A stretch of DNA of 7,711 nt, taken from contig JASLFR010000054.1 in the NCBI GenBank assembly GCA_030150565.1, forward strand, positions 1-7,711, written 5' to 3'. A program made the translations under genes and the position numbers. This document shows positions 1-5,466 of the stretch, one piece after another (position 1 is the stretch's first letter; each line of letters opens with the position of its first letter). Below the pieces are notes generated by a model, which worked only from the letters and a program-made list of their open reading frames with translations, searched no databases and had not been told where the DNA came from. This DNA comes from Cardiobacteriales bacterium. Lineage in GTDB: Bacteria > Pseudomonadota > Gammaproteobacteria > Cardiobacteriales > Wohlfahrtiimonadaceae.

Positions 1-138
1 ATCACTGGTGTAATCTCTTGGATTCCAGAAGGTAACATTGAACCCTTCTTTCGCTTGATGAGCACGCCCGACAACACCAAACTCAAACACAGGCTCAATA
101 ATCTCTGGCAATAGCGAGATAATATCGATCTCTATCAT
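1..138 (-). CDS. trmD: tRNA (guanine37-N1)-methyltransferase TrmD, N-terminal fragment
   Basis: TrmD methylates N1 of G37 next to the anticodon of certain tRNAs using S-adenosylmethionine, which prevents +1 frameshifting; it is a cytoplasmic SPOUT-family enzyme. Only the first 46 codons are present and the gene runs off the left edge of the window. The translation begins MIEIDIISLLPEII, followed by GVVGRA at residues 21-26 and FWNPRDYTSD at 37-46. This matches the TrmD N-terminus (in E. coli: IISLFPEM, GVTGRA, SPRDFTHD). The knotted SAM-binding region would lie beyond the edge, so catalytic residues cannot be checked. The ATG overlaps the rimM stop as ATGA, a 4-base overlap typical of translational coupling. 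No well-spaced Shine-Dalgarno is visible, only GAAGAG two bases from the start. Third gene of the rpsP-rimM-trmD operon; rplS would be expected next. Confidence 0.95.
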   Translation of the reverse strand, partial: MIEIDIISLLPEIIEPVFEFGVVGRAHQAKEGFNVTFWNPRDYTSD

Positions 139-656
139 GGCTCTTCAAGATCCCAATCAGCGATGAGAATACCCTCTTCAAGATTCACCTCTCGAATAAT
201 ATATTCAGTGTTATAAGGGATCAATTCAGGCTCAGGAAGCTCGGGATTACTCACCACCAAAACATCATTCGCTCCCGTCTCCATCAATGAATCGACAACA
301 CCAATATATTGCTCCTCTTCATTGTAGACTCTCAACCCTATGAGCTCAGCCCAGTAGAATTTACCCTCATCAAGCTCAGGCAACATCTCTGGCAAAATCG
401 CAAGTTTTGCCCCTAAAAGAGGGGTAACGGAATCACGATCGTCGAATCCTTTGATTTTTAGAACGATATTTTTTGATTGTTCACGTGCACGCTCAATCTC
501 TACCTTCTCCCACTCACCTCGATTTCTCTTAAGATAGAGCTCATCATACTGAGTAATGGCACCCCGTGGACGCGTTTCTGAGAAGACCTTAACAAATCCT
601 TGAACGCCATGAAACCCGTTCACTTTTCCAACAATTATATAATCACTATTTTTCAT
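135..656 (-). CDS. rimM: 16S rRNA processing / 30S maturation factor RimM
   Basis: RimM binds ribosomal protein uS19 and helps the 30S head to mature. The protein is 173 residues with the start chosen here, about the E. coli length. An N-terminal beta-barrel domain covers about residues 5-90, with VGKVNGFHGVQG at 9-20 and FDDRD at 71-75. A C-terminal PRC-barrel covers about 98-170, with FYWAELIGL at 100-108, METGANDVLVV at 126-136 and ADWD at 166-169. The frame is open to an ATG at 692, but that ATG lies in the loop of a terminator-like hairpin and would add 12 residues with no family match (from MDRVAF). The ATG at 656 puts the usual short lead before the IVGKVNG strand. No good Shine-Dalgarno precedes 656, which suggests modest translation. 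The gene follows rpsP after 104 bases and overlaps trmD by 4 bases. Confidence 0.96.
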   Translation of the reverse strand: MKNSDYIIVGKVNGFHGVQGFVKVFSETRPRGAITQYDELYLKRNRGEWEKVEIERAREQSKNIVLKIKGFDDRDSVTPLLGAKLAILPEMLPELDEGKFYWAELIGLRVYNEEEQYIGVVDSLMETGANDVLVVSNPELPEPELIPYNTEYIIREVNLEEGILIADWDLEEP

Positions 657-670
657 TTTTATTCTGCAAA

Positions 671-708
671 TTAAAAAAGCCACTCTATCCATATCGACAA
701 AGTGGCTT
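671..708 (-). terminator. Intrinsic terminator / attenuator between rpsP and rimM
   Basis: Read on the minus strand, bases 708-696 (AAGCCACTTTGTC) pair with 689-677 (GATAGAGTGGCTT) in a 13-bp stem, including two G-U pairs, around a 6-base loop (690-695, GATATG). The stem runs straight into a U tract: six Ts at 678-673, the first two of them in the stem base, then AATTT. This is the classic form of a Rho-independent terminator. It sits 52 bases after the rpsP stop and ends 14 bases before the preferred rimM ATG. Because rimM and trmD normally share the rpsP transcript, it most likely acts as a partial terminator that leaves bS16 more abundant than RimM and TrmD. E. coli reaches the same imbalance, by control at the translational level as I recall. 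How efficient it is cannot be read from sequence. Confidence 0.8.
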
Positions 709-760
709 AAGTTTTAACGATTACGATATAACTGTTATCTCTATATCAATCTTTTTTGAG

Positions 761-1018
761 TTATTCAGCAACAGCTGCTTTTTTGTTCTCTTTGATGAGT
801 GATGCAACTCGCTCAGAAGGTTGTGCACCCACACCAATCCAGTATGCAACGCGCTCTGCATTAAGGTCTAGACGCTTCTCACCACCTTTTGCTAAAGGGT
901 TGAAGTAGCCTAAACGCTCGATATATTTTCCTGTCACAGCTCTTCTTTGATCTGCAACTACGATTTGATAGAAAGGTCTATTTTTAGAACCACCGCGCGC
1001 TAAACGAATTGTAACCAT
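761..1018 (-). CDS. rpsP: 30S ribosomal protein bS16
   Basis: bS16 is a primary assembly protein of the small ribosomal subunit that binds the 5' domain of 16S rRNA. The 85-residue product spans the whole family length (E. coli 82). It carries the hallmark N-terminus MVTIRLARGGSKNRPFYQIV, then VVADQRRA at about 20-27, IERLGYFNPLA at 33-43, LDLNAERVAYWIGVGAQPS at about 50-68 and a Lys/Ala-rich tail. A possible Shine-Dalgarno (AAGGT, 1035-1031) lies 12 bases before the ATG, a little far but the best available. This is the first gene of the rpsP-rimM-trmD operon. The 140 bases upstream hold two promoter candidates, and a terminator-like hairpin follows the gene. Nothing in the protein is unusual. 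Confidence 0.98.
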   Translation of the reverse strand: MVTIRLARGGSKNRPFYQIVVADQRRAVTGKYIERLGYFNPLAKGGEKRLDLNAERVAYWIGVGAQPSERVASLIKENKKAAVAE

Positions 1019-1060
1019 ATTGTAATTAATACCTTATTTCAAAATAACTAAAATTAGATT

Positions 1061-1080
1061 TATAAAATTTATATTTTATA
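1061..1080. repeat. AT-only perfect inverted repeat upstream of rpsP
   Basis: The 8-base arms tataaaat and attttata flank a 4-base centre, making a perfect inverted repeat composed entirely of A and T. It covers the -10 candidate at 1073-1068. The minus-strand string TAAATTTTATA in it (1071-1061) also occurs 37 bases upstream at 1108-1098. It could be an operator, a readily melted promoter segment, or simply chance in very AT-rich DNA. Chance is a serious possibility because two-letter sequence makes palindromes easily. Confidence 0.35.
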
Positions 1081-1097
1081 TATAGAGACACGATCAA
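1068..1097 (-). promoter_or_regulatory. Candidate sigma70 promoter P2 for rpsP operon
   Basis: On the minus strand TTGATC (1097-1092, 4 of 6 to consensus) is followed after 18 bases by TATAAA (1073-1068, 5 of 6). The 11 bases before the -35 are all A/T and resemble an UP element, which would suit a strong ribosomal protein promoter. Transcription would start near 1060, giving a leader of about 40 bases before the rpsP ATG. The surroundings are so AT-rich that -10-like hexamers arise easily, so the call is tentative. Confidence 0.45.
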
Positions 1098-1100
1098 TAT

Positions 1101-1129
1101 AAAATTTAAAGATAGATAATTCTATCCTT
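1101..1129 (-). terminator. Weak hairpin after lpxC, possible terminator of the dcw transcript
   Basis: On the minus strand AAGGATAG (1129-1122) pairs with CTATCTTT (1115-1108) in an 8-bp stem with one G-U pair and a 6-base loop. It is followed by AAATTTT rather than a clean U run. The hairpin starts 30 bases after the lpxC stop codon and is the only terminator-like structure between lpxC and rpsP. With few G-C pairs and an interrupted U tract it would be inefficient, so read-through from the dcw cluster into rpsP is plausible. It also overlaps the -10 of promoter candidate P1. Confidence 0.35.
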
Positions 1130-1147
1130 TCAGACTTGAAAAATCAA
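1119..1147 (-). promoter_or_regulatory. Candidate sigma70 promoter P1 for rpsP operon
   Basis: On the minus strand TTGATT (1147-1142, 4 of 6 to consensus) is separated by the optimal 17 bases from TAGAAT (1124-1119, 5 of 6). The -35 lies 11 bases beyond the lpxC stop. Transcription would start near 1112, giving a leader of about 94 bases before rpsP. Spacing and -10 are better than in P2, but the -10 lies within the weak hairpin at 1108-1129. The two candidates may act in tandem, or only one may be used. Confidence 0.45.
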
Positions 1148-1158
1148 AAATCATTTCT

Positions 1159-2073
1159 CTAATTCCATGCAGGAAGCAGGAGCTCGACAGGCGCATCTGC
1201 TTTTTCCCCGAAGGTAACAAACTCATAAGCGCTCTCATCTTTCATCAACTCACGAATTAACATATTGTTCATCATATGTCCTGCTTTATACCCTACAAAC
1301 TTAGCAAGCAATGGATAGCCAAGTTGGTAAAGATCCCCTACCGCATCAAGCACTTTATGGCGAACGAATTCATCTTCATAACGAAGACCATCCTCATTGA
1401 GAATGCGATAATCATCCACAACGATCGCATTATCCATACTCCCCCCCAACGCTAAATTTAGAGAACGCATCTTCTCTAAATCACGCATAAAACCAAATGT
1501 GCGTGCCCGTGAAATCTCATTAATGAAGTATTGTGTAGAGAATTCACACTGGTGGCGAGGCGCCGTTTTACTCAAAACGGGGTGATCAAAATCGATTGTA
1601 AAGTCGAGTGCAAAGCCATCATAAGGCTCTAAACGGGCAACTTTATCACCATCACGATACTCAACAGCCCGCTTAACCCGAATAAAGCGCTTCTCACTAT
1701 TCTGCTCCCGCACCCCAGCCTCTTGTAAGAGGTAGATAAAAGGCATAGAGCTCCCATCCATAATAGGAATCTCGGGAGCACTCACCTCAACAATTAAGTT
1801 GTCGATGCCAAAAGCAGAGAGTGCAGCCATAAGATGCTCAACGGTAGAGATGGTTACAGAGAGATCCTCATCCGATGCAATAGTAGTTGCCAACTGCGTG
1901 CTCTTTACCGCTTCCGCCGTGATCTTAATATCAGGAGAAGCAACATCCGTGCGACGAAACACCAAACCGTGATCAACACCAGCAGGATGCAACGTTAATG
2001 TAACACGCTCCCCTGAGTGTAATCCGATTCCTGTTGTTGTCACACTTTGTGAAATTGTTCTCTGTTTAACCAT
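1159..2073 (-). CDS. lpxC: UDP-3-O-acyl-N-acetylglucosamine deacetylase LpxC
   Basis: LpxC is the zinc-dependent cytoplasmic deacetylase that performs the committed step of lipid A synthesis. The 304-residue protein is full length (E. coli 305). The expected catalytic set is present one position later than in E. coli: general base E79 and zinc ligand H80 in TVEH, zinc ligands H239 and D243 in RHKVLD, and catalytic H266 in AGHMMN. Other family blocks are GIGLHSGE (15-22), APEIPIMDGSS (99-109), LDFTIDFDHP (156-165), SRARTFGFMRD (188-198) and IVVDDYRILNEDGLR (217-231). The gene begins 9 bases after ftsZ, with its Shine-Dalgarno overlapping the ftsZ stop. This is tighter than in E. coli, where lpxC has a longer gap and its own promoter. 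A run of seven G (1447-1441 on this strand) encodes Gly-Gly at about 210-211. The stop is TAG. Confidence 0.98.
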   Translation of the reverse strand: MVKQRTISQSVTTTGIGLHSGERVTLTLHPAGVDHGLVFRRTDVASPDIKITAEAVKSTQLATTIASDEDLSVTISTVEHLMAALSAFGIDNLIVEVSAPEIPIMDGSSMPFIYLLQEAGVREQNSEKRFIRVKRAVEYRDGDKVARLEPYDGFALDFTIDFDHPVLSKTAPRHQCEFSTQYFINEISRARTFGFMRDLEKMRSLNLALGGSMDNAIVVDDYRILNEDGLRYEDEFVRHKVLDAVGDLYQLGYPLLAKFVGYKAGHMMNNMLIRELMKDESAYEFVTFGEKADAPVELLLPAWN

Positions 2074-2079
2074 AACTTT

Positions 2080-2084
2080 TCCTT
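2080..2084 (-). promoter_or_regulatory. Ribosome binding site of lpxC overlapping the ftsZ stop codon
   Basis: The minus strand reads TAAGGAAAAGTTATG: the ftsZ stop TAA (2085-2083) supplies the first bases of the Shine-Dalgarno AAGGA (2084-2080), which stands 6 bases from the lpxC ATG. Spacing is near ideal. Ribosomes that finish ftsZ would end on the lpxC binding site, so translational coupling is likely. Confidence 0.8.
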
Positions 2085-3288
2085 ACTTCGACTGCTTACG
2101 CAAGAATGAAGGAACATCCATAATCTCTTTAAAAAGATCTTGATGCCCAGATGTTTTAGGAGCAACAGGAGGCGCTTGATTCTCCTCCACCTCTTCGACA
2201 GGTGCTGCTACAGGTGGAACTGGCGCTTGCGCTGTCGTATAGGGTGCCGCTTGAGGTGCGACAGGCTTCACACGGCGGGCAGGTTGTTGTGGCATTTCAG
2301 CTTCTAACGTATCCGCAATGCTTCCTAAACCTGTTGCAATAATCGTGACACGAATATCCCCCTCTTCAGGGCCATTTTCGTTCATTCCAATAATAATGTT
2401 AGCATCAGGATCCGCATATTGGGCGATAATCTCACCAATCTCTGTAAATTCACCCATCGAGATCGATTGATCTCCCATAACGTTAACAAGTAATCCTTGA
2501 GCACCTGTAATATCGACATCTTCCAAAAGCGGTGAAGAGATCGCAGCTTCTGTCGCTTCTGCTGCTCGGTTATCTCCTTGCGCAACTCCCACACCCATAA
2601 GTGCTAAACCACGTAATCCCATCACTGCTTTAACGTCGTTAAAGTCAAGGTTGATATAGCCCTTCTCCATTACACTATCAGTGATTCCCTGAACTGCGTT
2701 GAAGAGGACATTATTTGCCGCCTTGAAGGAGTCCATCAACGAAGCTCCCTTACCAAGCACTGAGATTAAACGCTCATTTGGAATGGTAATTAATGAATCA
2801 ACATGCTGCTCTAAGTTGAGCAATCCTTGATTAGCTGTATTCATACGGCGACGCCCTTCAAATTTAAAGGGGCGTGATACAACCGCTACTGTAAGAATTC
2901 CAAGTTCGCGAGCGACCTCTGCAATAACAGGAGCTGCTCCCGTTCCTGTTCCTCCCCCCATACCAGCGGTGATGAAGACCATATGCGCCCCTTCTAATAC
3001 ATCACGAATACGCTCTTGATCCTCAATAGCTGCATTGCGCCCAACATCAGGATCGGCACCTGCGCCGAGCCCTTTCGTTAGCTCTGAGCCTAACTGAATA
3101 AGCGTCTCCGCTTTTGTATTATGCAGGGCTTGTGAATCGGTATTCGCAGCGATAAAGGTAACATTCTTTAAACCGCTATCAATCATATGGGTAATAGCAT
3201 TGCCACCAGCACCACCAACACCAATGATTTTGATAATTGGCTTCTGCTCGTTATGCTCTTGATGAAGAATAAAACTACTATTGGACAT
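2083..3288 (-). CDS. ftsZ: Cell division GTPase FtsZ
   Basis: FtsZ is the tubulin-like GTPase that polymerises into the Z ring and recruits the divisome at midcell. The 401-residue protein is of usual length (E. coli 383). The N-terminal GTPase domain has IIGVGGAGGNA at about 21-31, AANTD at 47-51 and the tubulin signature GGGTGTG at 111-117. Also visible are SRPFKFEG (138-145) and the T7 catalytic loop NLDFND at 213-218, whose acidic residues complete the active site of the next subunit. The C-terminal domain runs to about 323. A proline/alanine-rich linker (about 325-385) then leads to the conserved tail DVPSFLRKQ at 391-399, which binds FtsA and ZipA-type partners. The ATG has an AAGAGG Shine-Dalgarno 6 bases upstream (3300-3295). 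The gene lies 63 bases after ftsA and 9 bases before lpxC. Confidence 0.99.
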   Translation of the reverse strand: MSNSSFILHQEHNEQKPIIKIIGVGGAGGNAITHMIDSGLKNVTFIAANTDSQALHNTKAETLIQLGSELTKGLGAGADPDVGRNAAIEDQERIRDVLEGAHMVFITAGMGGGTGTGAAPVIAEVARELGILTVAVVSRPFKFEGRRRMNTANQGLLNLEQHVDSLITIPNERLISVLGKGASLMDSFKAANNVLFNAVQGITDSVMEKGYINLDFNDVKAVMGLRGLALMGVGVAQGDNRAAEATEAAISSPLLEDVDITGAQGLLVNVMGDQSISMGEFTEIGEIIAQYADPDANIIIGMNENGPEEGDIRVTIIATGLGSIADTLEAEMPQQPARRVKPVAPQAAPYTTAQAPVPPVAAPVEEVEENQAPPVAPKTSGHQDLFKEIMDVPSFLRKQSK

Positions 3289-3318
3289 CCCTAACCTCTT
3301 AATAATTTATCTTTTAAT

Positions 3319-3342
3319 CTGTAGCGATTCTAACCGATACAG
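3319..3342. repeat. Imperfect inverted repeat in the ftsA-ftsZ gap
   Basis: On the minus strand CTGTA-T-CG (3342-3335) faces CG-C-TACAG (3326-3319) across an 8-base centre, GTTAGAAT. This gives seven pairs with one mismatch. The centre holds most of the only -10-like hexamer in the gap, TAGAAT, which runs two bases into the second arm. It could be an operator half-site pair or an mRNA hairpin in the ftsZ leader. It is not followed by a U run, so it is not a terminator. Confidence 0.35.
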
Positions 3343-3355
3343 CCCTAATTCTTAA
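3327..3355 (-). promoter_or_regulatory. Weak candidate promoter for ftsZ
   Basis: On the minus strand TTAAGA (3355-3350, 4 of 6 to the -35 consensus, overlapping the ftsA stop) is followed after exactly 17 bases by TAGAAT (3332-3327, 5 of 6 to the -10). Transcription would start near 3320, about 32 bases before the ftsZ ATG. In other gammaproteobacteria FtsZ is boosted by promoters inside or just after ftsA, so a promoter here makes sense. The -35 match is poor and I would not rely on it. Confidence 0.3.
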
Positions 3356-4620
3356 AATTGTTTTTTTGCTCGATTGAGAAAACGTTTCATCCACCCCTCT
3401 TTCGGTTTTGGGGAATACATCTTCTCCTGCCAAAAATCGAGCCGTCTTGGTGCAAGCAGTAAGCCCATCACTGTTGCAAATTTTGGACTATCAAACTGCT
3501 CCATCACCTGACTATGTGTCTCTGAAGTTGCCCAGCTAATCTGCTCTTTTAAGGGCACCCCAATACGCACTCTAGCCCCTTTAAAGAGCTGCTTTGCAAG
3601 GGGAAGAAGATCTTTCGCTTGCGCTCCCCCACCTGTAAGGACAATACCTGCTCCTTGTGTAAAATCGATCCCCTCTCTTTTAAGCAGATGAAGCACAAAA
3701 TTGAAGAGCTCCTCATAACGCGCCTGCATCACGTGACACAAAATTTGATGCCCCACCTGTTGCCCTTTAACCCCTTCAGCAAGGGAGGGTAATTCAACCT
3801 TCTCATCAGCGCCAATAGTATCAGGAACACAGCTTCCATGAGTCAATTTTAACCGCTCTGCAACGGAGAGTGTTAACTTTAAAACTTTAGCAATATCATC
3901 CGTTACCTGATCCCCTGCTATCGGAAGGCTAATTGTATAGACCACTGAGCCATCTCTATAGACCACAAGATCGGTTAATCCTGCACCGATATCGATGACA
4001 CACACATTTGATTGACGCTCCTCCTCGCTCGTAACCGCAACGCTCGATGAGATTCCATCATAAATAATATAATCGACCGCAGGCCCATGCTCTTTAATGC
4101 AATTTTGAAGATTGTCGACACTATTTCCATCCGCAATCACAAGATGAGAGAGCACCTCTAAGCGCATTCCGCTCATACCGATAGGGTTCTTAATCCCTCT
4201 CTGCTGATCAATCGTATAAGCGATTGGGAGGACATTGAGCACCCGCTCATCCTCTTCAACCTCTAAACAGCCTGCAATTCTCTGCACCTCTTCAAGCTCT
4301 TGACGATTCACCACCTTACGATTGAGCGCTACTAAACCATCATTACGCTCGCTCCGAATTAACCGATTTGAGAGTGATGTGGTTACCGAATGGATCGTGC
4401 AATTTGCATCCCGCTCCATCTCACCAATGAGGGCGTTAATCCCTTTCTGCAACTGTGCAAAGTTAGTAATCATCCCCTGCTTCATATAGAGGCTTGAGTC
4501 GAGCGACCGAATGCTCCGCAGCTCCAACCCCTTATCGTTGAGATACTCAGCAACAATCCCCACTACTTTCGAGCTCCCAACATCTAAGGCAACTAATAGT
4601 TGATCTTTCTCTTCACTCAT
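3352..4620 (-). CDS. ftsA: Cell division protein FtsA (actin-like membrane tether of FtsZ)
   Basis: FtsA is an actin-family ATPase that anchors FtsZ filaments to the inner membrane and recruits later divisome proteins. With the start used here it has 422 residues (E. coli 420). The phosphate-1 motif ALDVGSSK is at 11-18 and the FtsA-specific 1C domain covers about 80-160. Phosphate-2 IDIGAGLTD is at 209-217 and adenosine-binding GIVLTGGGAQ at 325-334. The C-terminal amphipathic helix GWMKRFLNRAKKQF (409-422) inserts into the membrane. Phosphate-2 reads GAGLTD where E. coli has GGGTMD. In-frame ATGs also occur at 4653 and 4647. I chose 4620 because it gives the E. coli-like lead before the first strand and follows a strong GAGGAG, whereas the upstream ATGs lack one. 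The gene starts 23 bases after the ftsQ stop. Confidence 0.96.
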   Translation of the reverse strand: MSEEKDQLLVALDVGSSKVVGIVAEYLNDKGLELRSIRSLDSSLYMKQGMITNFAQLQKGINALIGEMERDANCTIHSVTTSLSNRLIRSERNDGLVALNRKVVNRQELEEVQRIAGCLEVEEDERVLNVLPIAYTIDQQRGIKNPIGMSGMRLEVLSHLVIADGNSVDNLQNCIKEHGPAVDYIIYDGISSSVAVTSEEERQSNVCVIDIGAGLTDLVVYRDGSVVYTISLPIAGDQVTDDIAKVLKLTLSVAERLKLTHGSCVPDTIGADEKVELPSLAEGVKGQQVGHQILCHVMQARYEELFNFVLHLLKREGIDFTQGAGIVLTGGGAQAKDLLPLAKQLFKGARVRIGVPLKEQISWATSETHSQVMEQFDSPKFATVMGLLLAPRRLDFWQEKMYSPKPKEGWMKRFLNRAKKQF

Positions 4621-4632
4621 AGATTTGAACTG

Positions 4633-4638
4633 CTCCTC
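4633..4638 (-). promoter_or_regulatory. Ribosome binding site that selects the ftsA start
   Basis: GAGGAG on the minus strand (4638-4633) is the strongest Shine-Dalgarno near the ftsA start and lies 12 bases before the ATG at 4620. It lies downstream of the alternative ATGs at 4653 and 4647, so it can only serve the 4620 start. The spacing is somewhat long, so minor starts at 4647, whose ATGA overlaps the ftsQ stop, remain possible. Confidence 0.6.
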
Positions 4639-4643
4639 ATGCT

Positions 4644-5462
4644 TCATTTCCATTGCACTGAAAATCCATCTTGATATCGAAAATCGATCCGCAATATCTC
4701 ATCTTTACGCGGTTCAATTTGAGCGGGATAATTATTCACAAAACGCGCAAATCGCTCCGAAAAATCCTCGGATCCAAGAACAAGTAATATACCATTGTCA
4801 AGCAGAATTGACCATGAATGGCGCTCATCAACAATCAAGGTATCCACCTGTAGAAGGAAGGGATCGAGCGCATTATTGATCGTGTAAAGATGATCGATCA
4901 TCTCTTTGATATAGACCTTCGGCCCGATCAATTTTGGAAATTGTCGATAAGGGAGCTCTTTAGGGGTAAAAAGATTCCCCTCTCCATCTACAAGCTCCTC
5001 CCCATTATAGATTGCAACGGGGATCTCTTCTTCAATCGTCACCTTCAACTCTTCAGGCCAAATACGCTCAACTTTAGCACTCTTAATCCATGGCTCTTCT
5101 AAAATCGCCGCCTGATAACGGCCAACATCGAATCCAATAAAATTGTGTCCAACCGCTCCTTGCGTGAGATCATCGACCCGCTCATGGGTAAGATAATTTA
5201 ACTCCCGATCCCCCTCTGTAAAGGTGAGCACCCGCTTAATGGTAAAGATTGGATAGCTCTTAAGAAGATGCCAACCCCAGTAGGGGGAAGAGATAATTAG
5301 AAGAAGCGTGAGCGAGAGAAAGATGCGCCAAAATGAGCGCAAAAAACGTTTTATGAGCTCTGTAATGCTCACCTGTCTTCTTGGAACTGCGCCCAATCCT
5401 CTCTTTCCGCGACGCTTCTTAATCTTAGGAGCGCGCCTTCGGTCACTTCTTACACGCTTCAC
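4644..5462 (-). CDS. ftsQ: Cell division protein FtsQ (bitopic, POTRA domain)
   Basis: FtsQ is a single-pass inner membrane protein that links the cytoplasmic ring to the periplasmic FtsB-FtsL complex. The 272-residue product (E. coli 276) has a strongly basic cytoplasmic N-terminus (1-43, many Arg/Lys). One hydrophobic segment at about 44-65 (FWRIFLSLTLLLIISS) follows, then a periplasmic POTRA domain (about 73-144) and the beta domain. Recognisable blocks are EPWIKSAKVERIWPEELKV at about 123-141, VDGEGNLFTP at 158-167, RFARFVNNYP at 237-246 and the tail RIDFRYQDGFSVQW at 258-271, in the FtsB-contact region. The start codon is GTG (5462-5460), with GAGGA at 5474-5470, 7 bases upstream. It lies 4 bases after the ddl stop. 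FtsQ is poorly conserved in general, but gene order and the WPEEL and FRY blocks make the call firm. Confidence 0.97.
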   Translation of the reverse strand: MKRVRSDRRRAPKIKKRRGKRGLGAVPRRQVSITELIKRFLRSFWRIFLSLTLLLIISSPYWGWHLLKSYPIFTIKRVLTFTEGDRELNYLTHERVDDLTQGAVGHNFIGFDVGRYQAAILEEPWIKSAKVERIWPEELKVTIEEEIPVAIYNGEELVDGEGNLFTPKELPYRQFPKLIGPKVYIKEMIDHLYTINNALDPFLLQVDTLIVDERHSWSILLDNGILLVLGSEDFSERFARFVNNYPAQIEPRKDEILRIDFRYQDGFSVQWK

Positions 5463-5466
5463 TCAC

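Noticed and set aside
709..760. Separate promoter for rimM-trmD between rpsP and the hairpin
   Set aside because: TTGATA near 749 has no acceptable -10 at 16-18 bases; the best, CGTAAT, matches poorly, and such a transcript would still have to pass the terminator-like hairpin.
2382..2594. 70-codon reading frame on the minus strand inside ftsZ
   Set aside because: It is a shifted frame within the well-supported ftsZ coding region, with no family resemblance and no separate ribosome binding site.
3319..3342. LexA (SOS) box before ftsZ, suggested by CTGTA and TACAG
   Set aside because: The half-sites are separated by 14 bases, far more than in a LexA box (CTGT-N8-ACAG).
4625..5102. Two plus-strand reading frames (4625-4879 and 4890-5102) opposite ftsQ
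   Set aside because: They are antisense to ftsQ, show no domain resemblance, and lie in a cluster where all credible genes are on the minus strand.
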